This document shows, piece by piece, positions 1-10,700 of a stretch of 22,902 nt of DNA. Source of the DNA: Lingula anatina (Eukaryota; Brachiopoda; Lingulata; Lingulida; Lingulidae); the NCBI RefSeq assembly GCF_001039355.2, contig NW_019773881.1, forward strand, positions 388,729-411,630, given 5' to 3'. The notes beneath the pieces were generated by a model. It saw only the letters and a list, made by a program, of their open reading frames with translations, was not told the DNA's origin and made no database searches. The position numbers were made by a program, and so were the translations under genes. How positions within the stretch are numbered: position 1 is the first letter of the stretch; every line of letters begins with the position of its first letter.

Positions 1-305
1 CCAAATGTAGCAAGTGTAGTAGGCTAACCAATATTTAATAGCAGTCAGATCTAAGTCCAAATGTAACAAGTGTAGTAGGCTAACCAATATTTAATAGCAG
101 TCAGATCTAAGCCCAAATGTAACAAGTGTAGTAGGCTAACCAATATTTAATAGCAGTCAGATCTAAGTCCAAATGTAACAATTGTAATAGGCTAACCAAT
201 ATTTAATAGCAGTCAGATCTAAGTCCAAATGTAACAAGTGTAGCAGGCTAACCAATAATTAATAGCAGTCAGATCTAAGCCCAAATGTAACAAGTGTAGT
301 AGGCT
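1..305. repeat. 56-bp tandem repeat, about 5.4 copies, cut by left edge
   Basis: The unit beginning CCAAATGTAACAAGTG recurs at 1, 57, 113, 169, 225 and 281, an exact 56-bp period, with only a few substitutions between copies. The last copy stops after 25 bases at 305, where unique sequence begins. The array starts at the window edge, so its full length is unknown. The near identity of copies points to recent expansion or homogenisation (satellite or minisatellite). No open frame or RNA gene was seen in the unit. Confidence 0.95.
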
Positions 306-1380
306 GTGTTGAGACTTTTGTGAACGGGGTCCTGTAATGACAACTTCAAGGGCAGTTTCATGTCATGAAGAGCTTAATGGGTTACCACTCATATTCTGCT
401 GTGGTTGCATCAAAGATACAAAGAGCCATGTGGCCAGTCACAATTGATAAGTTGTTTAACAAGCACAGTAAACCTTGTTTTAACGAAAATCTTATTTTTT
501 GAAAATGTCTTTTAAATGGAAAAATGCATCGGACATTAGTATGTGGATTGGAAGAAATGTGAAATTTCTTTTTGAATCTGGAGTATCAGTTAGAAAATAA
601 AAAGTAATTCATTGTATGCTTGGTAAGCTCCCCCCCCCCCCCAAAAAAAAAAATAAATAAAATAATAATAATAATGTTGTTTTCTTGGTGCAAAATCCCC
701 ACACTTTGGATCCGACATTTCTTCACCCCTAAGGAAATAATTAGATAAAAGAGAGAAAGATAGGCTCATGTTCTGCTTGGGCTGCAGCAAAATTATACAG
801 AACCATATTTTATCAAGTGATGAACGTAATTATAAGTTAACAGATGAAAAATTCCAGAAATAGTTAATAAATCTTTGTGACTTCATTATAATAAATTAAA
901 TCTTAATTAATAACTTTTCTTAATTTAGTATATTTCCATTGTCCTCTAAGTTGATGTATATCAAATTGTCTTGGAAGATTTTCTTCCACTTGTGTTTTTC
1001 ATTTCAGTCATTCTTTGCTAGTGGTGCACTGCGGGGGGACCATAACAAGAATGTAATTTAAATTTAGATAGCCGACCAAATTCTCATGACATCGTTGTGT
1101 ATGTTTCAATAACAAATCAAAGAAGCTGCATGAGCAAGGAGGATGTTGTTATAAAAGCAAAAAAAGAGAAAAAGCAGAAAATATATCGAAATTACCCTCA
1201 AAATGGTGTCCTTTTTTGTGGGATTTTGACCCTACCTCTATTTAAGAACAGTTTGTTTAGGGTTTGAATGGATTATTGAAGCAGGAAATACATCTACTGC
1301 AAGAAGATATAATAAACAGAATGTGCAAATTGTTATTTAAATAAAAATTTATTTGAAGTCACTGAAAAATGATCACAAAA
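306..1380. other. AT-rich sequence without a recognised gene
   Basis: No convincing exon, RNA gene or long frame was seen here. A run of 13 C followed by 11 A (630-653) leads into short AAT repeats, and several poly-A and poly-T tracts occur. It could be intergenic, or an intron of the + strand gene whose last exon is at 3195. Confidence 0.5.
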
Positions 1381-2240
1381 TTAGCTTAACTTACGATACA
1401 TGCGGTGTCCCACCCCGATGAAAATTTCATCTAATCCTATCTTTCCGTATTAAAACTGTTCAATCGTCCAAAGTAGTATGTCGGTTAGTTTGTGTCACGA
1501 AATCCATGATAATATCAGTTTTCTTAAGAATTTCACATTTATTGCTCAGCAAGGTCGATTTTTCTTCACCGCGTCCCAATGACGTTCGCAACGCTGAAAC
1601 TTCAAGATCGATTTTTATCAGACGACTTTAAAATGCCGCGTGAAAATTATACATCGATCACGATCTTCTTCCATACTCACTAACTGATGACGTCTTACAC
1701 ACGAATGTCTTCTTTTGCACACTGAAAAACCACCTCAAACTGGCGCGTATCCCATTCTGATAACATGTCATGTCAGTGACGCTGTCGAGATGGGATGCAG
1801 GGCACAGGTGTAATTCCCTCGATTTAACCGCCACAGGATTGTTTATAGGGATCTTCTTTGTATGAAGGTGAGAAATAACGAGTTCCGTTTCATTTTTCTT
1901 CAATTGTTTCAACATGTTTGTGTACCGATTGATTTTTACCATTCTATAAGTAGGGTGACATCGTCTGAACTTTCGTTTTGCGTCTGTGTCACATGGGGGA
2001 CTAAAAGTCATATTGAACATGGTGATGCGGTGATACCGTATTCATGTTCCCTTGTTCTCGAACTCAATCATCGAAATTGAATTACTTTTTTTTAGTTTTG
2101 TCTTAAATTAAGCTGCTACACTCTATTCCGTGCGTTTAAAATTTAACCGTCTGTAAAAACAGCAATAATGGATTACTCGCAACACTTACGTTACGCAATG
2201 AAGCACCGAAAATGGGTGTAGAAAATGTGTCTCAGTAATG
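1381..2240. other. CpG-retaining block with an unassigned 120-codon minus-strand frame
   Basis: CG dinucleotides are visibly more frequent here than in the surrounding AT-rich sequence, for example around 1560-1700 and 1800-2070. A minus-strand frame of 120 codons (1658-2020) and an overlapping plus-strand frame of 72 codons (1862-2080) are open. Neither resembles a family I know. The minus frame is rich in Lys, Arg, Ser and Cys and has no evident domain, signal peptide or membrane segment. Possible explanations are an unmethylated regulatory region, a first exon or 5' UTR, or a young insertion. The frames may be chance. Confidence 0.3.
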
Positions 2241-2360
2241 CGTGTTTGCCACTCATAATGCACTGGAATTTGTTTGAATAAGCAATAAACTATTTGTGAT
2301 CTTAGGTTATCCATTGTTCGTTATCAAAGTTAACAGATTCTTTGTGTGATTTTTTTTCAG

Positions 2361-2444
2361 AATCCCAAGAGTGGATGCCTTAGTGAGCACAGAACAGATA
2401 TCACCATTGGTCCACATATGTCAGGAAGAATGTTACAATTATGA
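2361..2444 (+). other. Possible alternative terminal exon (doubtful)
   Basis: A strong polypyrimidine tract ending in CAG at 2351-2360 looks like a 3' splice site. The sequence after it is open for 27 codons to TGA at 2442-2444 in one frame, and an AATAAA lies at 2515-2520. This is the layout of a short terminal exon. However, the upstream exon and phase are unknown and the peptide matches nothing I recognise, so a chance acceptor is equally possible. Confidence 0.2.
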
Positions 2445-3194
2445 ACTTTGTGTTACACTGAACTTCATTTTGTTAAATTTTGTATTTAACTGAACTTTAT
2501 TGTTTTAAAATAATAATAAAAAAATAATAATTCAGATAAAAAACTACAATCTGGAACATTCTTTAGATCAACTTTGTTCAGTGTGTGTCCCATGTGACAG
2601 AGTTACAGTAAATAAAATATGTGCATTATTCCTCTGTGTTTGTCAATTCCATTTTAAAAGCATGTGAAAGTGGTGTGCCCCTCATGATTGAAGTGTGTAT
2701 GGATAATAGCAAAAATATTGTTATTATTTACATGATTATAAAAAGTTTTTGTACCCGCGTCAATAACGTTACCGTGACCCACATATTCACCATTTTTATT
2801 AATTATGAAATGTGGATTAAATTCTTCAAAACCAGTTTTGAAGCATTGAGACAACACCCCCTTATGATTTAAACTAAAACTGAAAACATTCCATTAGACT
2901 TTCATTAGTTTGTGCAAAATATATTACCCAGGGTAACGCGTCTTGGATTTGGTGGGTATAGCTGTTCAACTCTCCTGTGTGCCCTAAAAAGGGCAGCTGC
3001 TGTTTCCCTTTTTATGAAATGATAAACTGTGATGGTGTAGCTATCACATCGCAAAATTACAGCTTCCCAGAGAAAGTTTGAAATTTTCGGTCAAATTCAA
3101 CATTTTGTAACCACTAGCAAAGAATGACAGATTATGTTTATTGAACCTACTTGGATATTAGACTGTAAGTAATGAGTACAATCCTTCATTGCAG

Positions 3195-3329
3195 TTGCTG
3201 GATGAATGGGCAGAAGAGGAGAAGGCGGCATACCCAAAGTATTTTGCTAAACGAGAGCAATTGAAGAAGGATGTTTTAGAATACTGGGAAAATAAATATG
3301 GAACCAGCGTTAAAGAATATGCAAAGTAA
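3195..3329 (+). CDS. Terminal coding exon of an unrecognised small protein
   Basis: A CAG acceptor at 3192-3194 opens a 45-codon frame that ends in TAA at 3327-3329. The 44-residue peptide begins LLDEWAEEEKAAYPKYFAKR and ends in GTSVKEYAK. It is highly charged, probably helical, and rich in Tyr and Trp. That composition, the clean acceptor and the downstream poly(A) signal at 3701 support a real last exon rather than a chance frame. I do not recognise the family. It resembles the charged C-terminal tail of small mitochondrial or membrane-associated proteins, but that is only an impression. Earlier exons were not found between 306 and 3194, so they are either very short or lie left of the window. 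The transcript would converge on FBXO15. Confidence 0.6.
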   Translation: MLDEWAEEEKAAYPKYFAKREQLKKDVLEYWENKYGTSVKEYAK

Positions 3330-3700
3330 AACTTATGAAGAGCAGATGAAACTGGCTTTTGGTGCACTACCCGATACATAACATGGCCTTTAATCTAAAC
3401 CATCCACCGTTTTATTGAGTTGGATTGGTTTTACAGATGAATTGCAGTGACAAGTACAGGAGTGCATAAAGAAGATGAAAAACTCATCTTTTAACATAGT
3501 TGATTGCAATTTATACGTATGCACGTCGAGTTACTCCTTAGTAAGGTTTTTAAAGATTTGGTTTCTATCACTTGGAAGGCACTCACAGGTGGAATGAGAT
3601 GAAGAGCTAAGTTGAAAAAGAATGTGTTGAAAAATTTGCTACTAAGCCTTGCTTGTTTCAGTTGTTAGTTGTTCAAAACAAAGTTGGTGTTTTAGGTGTA

Positions 3701-3706
3701 AATAAA
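3701..3706 (+). terminator. Poly(A) signal of the gene ending at 3329
   Basis: AATAAA lies 372 bases after the stop codon of the 3195-3329 exon and is followed by A/G-rich then T/G-rich sequence. It would place cleavage near 3720-3730, within a few tens of bases of the FBXO15 3' end coming from the other strand. Confidence 0.6.
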
Positions 3707-3755
3707 AATGGAGGACAAAAAACACTAGTTAAACCATGGTTGTTTGTTTTTCACT

Positions 3756-3765
3756 TTTATTTATT
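3756..3765 (-). terminator. FBXO15: Poly(A) signal of FBXO15 (two overlapping AATAAA)
   Basis: The plus-strand sequence TTTATTTATT reads as two overlapping AATAAA hexamers on the minus strand, about 0.94 kb past the FBXO15 stop codon at 4702. Cleavage is expected around 3735-3745. The stretch 3740-4701 is then the FBXO15 3' UTR. It carries a short (AT)n run near 4004-4018 and no recognisable gene. Confidence 0.55.
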
Positions 3766-4701
3766 CAAAATACACAATGGTGAAAAGTAATTCAACTATC
3801 TTTTATATGTAGACAGAATTTGATGATAAAAGAAAAATTAAAAGAAAATATCATAGATTATCTTGCACTGACAGCTATTAACAAACATTAAATGAAGTCC
3901 CTGTTTATCTATCACATGGGGCCATTTCTTAATAGTCATCTGACCTTGACCTTCATAGTAATCTAGCCTTGAACTTCAAGACATCATGTGGACAGTACAC
4001 CAATATATATATATATATAAAAGAGATACTGTCTGTTATCTCCCAGAACCCAACATAAAAAAGGTACATTTCAAAAGTCGATATTGCAGTTGTCTGTGTT
4101 GGCCCCCAGTCTGTGACAAGTGAACATAAGCATTTAGGTGAAAACAGTTTTTCAAAGTGACATGTCCAACCAGACTACTGACAATTTTAGCTGTTATTTT
4201 GCCACTGTCCAGAAATGTCATGGTCAGGCTGGCTCAACTAGGATTTGGACTAGTAGTACCTCGGGGGCCCACTGAGTTACGGCCCTTTTCAAATCAAAAC
4301 TGGACCAGTCCACTATTTTGAGAGGCCAGCTTAATGACAATTACACTTCAGAAGATTTTGCACACTTTCACACCTTCTCATACTTGAGCTTGCTTCGTCA
4401 CTGACTGTGTTATTTGCGTGGGCTCCACTCCAGTAACAGACTGTCTGAATATCCAGGCTGGTCTCTCAGAGAGGACAGATCAAACTAAGTGTACTTTGAA
4501 GCGTACCTCTGGGCCTGTAAAAGGCCTTATGCACACAGTAGCTGGCCACAGAACTTGTACAGATGGCATAGACCTTTGTCTTCCATGAATCTTCTGCTGG
4601 TATTTGAACCATCCACAGTCCTGTGTCTTGTAGCGGTATTTGATGCCAGACAACACGTTTCTAGACCCTGCTGGATGCGTAAGTCTGCTATGGAAAAGGT
4701 G

Positions 4702-7700
4702 TCAATAACTTGTTCCAAACCAATGATTGATGGTTTGAGAAGAGAGAGACAGTTCCAAACAGGTTATTATCAGCTGCTCTCTCTCTGGTTCCTTAAAAAC
4801 AGACAAGTTTCTGATCAGTTTAACTGAAACAATCCATTCTTCTATTAAATTTATTTATAATTAATTAATTAAATTATATAGATAATACAGAAAGTCAATC
4901 AATCCATTAAAAAGAGAGAGAGAGGGGGGAAGGATAGAGGGGGAGGGGGTGCATGACAGACTGTCTCCTCCCCAGGAAGGTGAGAGTAAACACCTAGTCT
5001 GACCAGGTCTCCAATGTAAGAAGTGCTGAGATGTATGAGGAGTGCAACACATAAGAACTGAACTTTACTTTCACTTAGAGATTGTTTGAGACAGTATATA
5101 ATGAATATGTACCATGAACAGTGTGTATGAAGCAGTGCACACTATAACAAATCCTTACGGTACCACTATGCACATACATATTATGCAGCACATTGAAATA
5201 CTTATAAAATTATATGTATGATAACTCTATATTACTGTTTCAACCTTCTACATACTGGTAATGTAAATGTATGTAGAAACCTTATTTCTCCTTGTTTTTT
5301 TATGTCTAGACAACCTACCCATATTAACTGCAGTGTTACTCTGCCTCTGTTATCAGCATAGGCAATGTGGTACATGTCGCCCCCATAGTCGTAATTCACT
5401 GAAAAGAACATGATTTTTCAATATTGTAAGGGTGGTATTCATGAAATAAGATGGAAGGTTAAAGTAATAGCTGGAGAGTGGCGCATCCAACATACAACTT
5501 AATTTGGATGTAGGGTTCAAAATACACTGGCCAAAAATAAGATCTAAGGCCTCATTCAGAACAGGGGACTAACTAGTCTGAGGGTCAAATATGGCCGACC
5601 CACTTGAATGCTTCCCCACGGGATATCTATTCAGTGTCTATTAGCAGATTAGACAGCAAGCTTTGTAGTGGGTCACCATATATGGCCCTTGGACTAGTAA
5701 TTACCCTATTTTGAACTGGATATAAGATTAAACTTCTTGTTCTCAGGACTAAATGATTTTTGAAAATCCCAAAACTGAAGCCACTGTGTAAAGACTTACC
5801 CATACTATGTTTTGGTTGATGTACTGCCACTGGTGAGCTGAAAGATAACAAAGGCAGAGTATTGGGATAAGCTCAGTACAGCTGACTTTGGATTTCTTAC
5901 TGGCGTAATATTGAAATTCCACTTGTCAAAGAATTAGTTAATTCTGGCTATGTGTTGGCAAATTTTCTTTTAAAAATTAACTCCCAGGAATAATTTATAA
6001 AATACTAATATAATTTTATTGTCAAAATGTCTTCATTTTAATTACAGCACTGAACCATCTTGAATCACCTATTAATAAATAATTTAGAAATATTAAAATT
6101 TAGTTTATGGTAAAGACTCGACAAGTCGTTTCAATGGGGAAAATTTTGAATTTTACAGATACTGTATTTATTTAAGTAACTCTTACAACATTCCTACTGA
6201 GTGGTAGAAACACAATTGTAAAGCAAACTATTATAGTTATATACAATACAGTAAAAGCACCAAAATGCTACACAGGCATGTATTTTAATAATTCCAAAAT
6301 TATGTATCTGAAACATTGATATTTTTCCCCTATTGCTATGATCCAAGTCATTACCTTACCTGATACACCACATCGGGTCTTTTCTTTCATCAAGTAATGT
6401 CAAATCTAAGACGCAAACGTCCTGAAAAGAACACACAGTTGTCCGAGTATAAATGAATAGGACATAAACCACTTTTTATTTTGATTCAGAATTATAATAA
6501 TGTAAATTATACAAACTGAACACATCAAGAGAAAAAGAAGCCACAAAAATCCACTTCTGGAAAGCATCAAGAGAAATTTTTGAGAAGTTTGTCACATTTA
6601 CAGAATTCAAGAAATTATTATTATATTTTCACAAACTCGAGACGTATATATTCAGAAACATTTAACTTTGTATGTTTATAGAGACATCTAGTTGAGACAA
6701 CAGAATTGTCAAGTTTTTTTTCTATTCTTTTATAGGACTTCTAAACATGATCCATCATCAGAAGTCCTGGCCTGGGTTCCCATATTTAGATCGATCCATC
6801 TGGATCAACCTAACTCACTGGGGGTTCACGCTAAATTGCTATCAGCTCAAGAGGCTTAAATGTCTGTCATGCCTACCGAATCAGCTAGGGGTAAAGATAA
6901 TTACCCCCTAACAGTTTTACTAGGCATGACAGACGTTTATAGGCAGTTAGTTTGACAGCAATTTAGTGAGACTCCCCAGGGAGATAGATAGATCCAAATA
7001 TCTGTGGGAATGGTCCCCTGGTGATCAGGTTACAATGTCATTTTGGCTAGATTACTTTGTAGGTTCAGTAAAACAATAATACAAAAATATGTGTAAAATC
7101 ACTCAATATGTCACAAATATGAGGTTTTTTATGCAGCAATTTCAGAAACTCTACAGAGGCCTTTTTTTGTTATTTTACCTGCACAATGTTTTTGAAAAGA
7201 TCAGTTTTCCATGGCATATTGAGTTTCTTATCTATTGGCACATGATCAGAGGTGAAGTCTGGACGGATTGCACACAGCACAGCAAAACCACCACCTGGAT
7301 AGGAAACATATTAACCATTAAAATTAAGTTATTCAAAATCATTATTTATATATGGTTATTACTGACATCCTCATAATTCTTATTAAATTATGCTACCATA
7401 AATCGATTGTTTTCATTAATCACGCACATGCCACACCTACGTACCACCTAGAATTTCAGCTGAGAAGTATGATCATAATGTAAATATCAATTAGCAATAG
7501 AATACATAATGATATAATGATTATTCATTGATTTGTTTTGGAGTTTTGGAATTCTCTCTAGCTGGAGAGTAAATTAACAAAGTCTTGTGCACCATATTTA
7601 AAGAAAAAAATTCACAATGGGGTGCTACAAAAATATTTTGGGATGGCATCTACCTGAGTACTTTTTTTAATTTTAAAAAAATGGATAAATATTATTGAAT

Positions 7701-10700
7701 TAAGGCAAATATTGCCATTGAAAAATGTTTTTTTTTTAAATAATAACCCACTCACCCATGTGTTCTCTCTTGCAGTGTAAATGTTGAAATTGTTGACTCC
7801 AGTAGCTATTTCTGAAATTTCGTAGCTCTACTGTACATGAGTAACCATGGAGACCTAACAACATATAAACAAATTATATAAATTACAAAATATAGCAATA
7901 TGAAATTAACACAATGGCAAAACTGATTTTCTTGACTCTGTTATTTCACTGGCAATTATGTAACATCTAAATAATATTTTGGAAAATATAATGATCAATT
8001 CTGTTTATATCTTGTCTTAACAGTAACTTGCTTTTATAACAAAATAATTCAAAACGTGCTAACCTCAATATGTTAAAATAAAAAAAATTGAAAACAATTT
8101 AAATAAACGTTCAATTTTACAATTTTGAATGCATACGCCTAGCTTTTTAAACAGGTTGACATCTGTTGCAGTGAATCAGTGATAATATGCTCTGTCTTTT
8201 CTTTCTGTGACCATCTTAGTTACTGTAAGTAATAATTAAACAAGGCTCTGAGTCAGTAAGCATTTCAAAGAAAATTAATAAACCAGGTCTCCACATTACA
8301 ACATCCACCTCACCGTACTGAGAGTCAACATCATCCTTTACAATCTTGTGTGGGGTGGGGAGGTAGGCGCTGAAGGAAAATTCATGATCTCAGAATTATA
8401 AACCAGCAATTAAGTATTGAAAGATCACCAATTTGGCAGGATTAATAAATACATGTAAATTATGAAATTTGTGATCATGTGTCACACTTTCTAAGCAACT
8501 GCTTTTTCGCAGTTTAAATTTATGTCAATAACTTTATTTTTGCAAAATATAAATTATTAAGAATTATCATTTATATTCTTAAGAAATATCATTATCATCA
8601 TCATATATATCATTCAGTTGTGAATGCATTCCCTCCTCCACTACTATTCCTTAGTAATAATGTTCTTCATATCAAATTTCAATAAATTAAATTAAATTAA
8701 ATGAATAAGAATTACAATATTATACAATATTTTCCATACCTGTCTGTTGTTCCCATAAGGGATCTCTGTACTAACATGTTGGAATGAAGAGACACAGCAA
8801 TAAATGCCAACTCACCATCCCCCTAAATGTGAAAAAAAAAACTCTGTAAATTGATGGGTGTCACTTGACACATTTTTTCTATCTCTGATGTATTTCAATA
8901 ATCAGGTCAATCAAATTAATTTTGTAACAAGATATTTAAAAGACAAAATTGTGTGGTTACTGCTGTCCAACTTAGAAAAAAATGTTTTTAAAAAAATGTC
9001 AACAAAATGTTTCCAATTATTGCCTTATATTCTGTTTTTTGTAGTCATGGCAACATAATTAAGTCCCATACCTTCCACCTTGCCAGCAGTATTCCTAAAT
9101 CAGACAAGCAGTGAATAAGGACTTGGTCATCAGCGCCATCTACAGTTAATCTAGAAGACAATTTCCTCCATTCAAAGGCCATTTCTTTAAGTAGAGATCT
9201 CTGGCAGGGACTACAATGAATGAGAAGTCAAAAATAATGGCACTGCTGTGTATTGGTACATGCAAAATTCAGTAATGTCAGAAAATTACTGCACTTGGCC
9301 ACAAACTCTTTACTTCTATTAATCTTAAATTTATATCCCACTGACACTATTTAATTTAAATCTCAAAACAAAATTAAACAACACTGCATGCAGCACAGTA
9401 TTGGATTTAACACTTCAAAGAAAAAAAAAAAGAACCAAAAATATCACTTGCATCTATTTCATTTCAAAAACAGAATTTCTAAAAAGTATACTCAAGCCTA
9501 TTACCATTACCTGTTGCTGTAGGGTTCTCCCTTGTCATTGAAAAAGACTGGATTCACAGCATAAATTGCCAATTTCCTGATGCTGGCCAGAGAGGGCATC
9601 TGGAGGTCATACCACCTCAAGGTCACAGACATGGGGAAGTAGAAGATATCGCGGCAGACCAAAGTGTGTTCTATGCTACTGCTGTCTGTCAGAACTAGAT
9701 GCCACCTGACACCAGCCCTCCTGTAACCATGGAGACAGGAAATACTTGAGTGTGAAAACTTTAAGACTTGTTCTGTGTGTGTTCACATGAATATCCATGT
9801 GCCCACGCAAAATGGTACCTACTTACTTATTTAATTAACCAATTAAAAAAAATCTAATTTTCACATTTTCAATGCCAAGCACCCCAATCACAACATTTTC
9901 CTTGAAATTTGATGATTCTAAAGAAGGTTGTGATCTACATGACAGTGGGAGCTCTTCTGTAATTGGAGTTTGTGTACATTTACTGAGTAAAAGTGCGACT
10001 GCCATGTATTGCAAACATTTTTATCCTTAGGTGTAGTAGGTTTACCAGATAACACCACTCTTGTAGAGAAAGATAAAATATAATGATCGTTTACTCACTG
10101 AAGTGCTTCTTTGGTTTTCATTGGCAAACATGTAAATGGACTCTGCTTCTTCAGTAATGCCAGTGCCCTTGAATTTCTATGATTAGAACACCTGAAATAA
10201 AGTTAGCATTTTGTATAAAAGTTTTTTTTTTTCAAATAATAAAAGTTTCTCACCGCCACAATGTGAATCTGGCTTTAACAAGTGTCACCACCTTTTGACA
10301 AAAGATAACACTAAGTGAGTTCCCATAAATCTAGCACACGTACTAGCTGGATTGATGTAACTCTTTGGGGATACTCACTAAATTGCATTCAGTTTAAGCA
10401 GCTTAAATGTCTGGCACGCCTCTCTTCACTTAAAGTCCTTGGGTAAAGTTGGGAAAACTTTGTGGTCTATGAAGGTAATCATGTTGCTATGCCAGGGGGA
10501 GTGCCAGACAATTAAGCTGATTACACTGACTGTCTTAGTGAAAATCTCGGCCGATATAGATCGATCCTGCTAGTACAGACTAAGATTATGGGAATGCAGT
10601 CTAAGGCTCATACAAACCTGGTTTTAATCTTGATATTTTATAACTGTTCCATTATTTAGTACATTATTTAATTGTACCTGGTAATACAGAAGGATGTGGA

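Noticed and set aside
1-305. CRISPR array
   Set aside because: The copies are directly adjacent 56-bp units with no unique spacers, in a eukaryotic setting.
4489-4827. 112-codon plus-strand frame
   Set aside because: It is antisense to the last FBXO15 exon (4702-4791), which has the diagnostic INHWFGTSY end.
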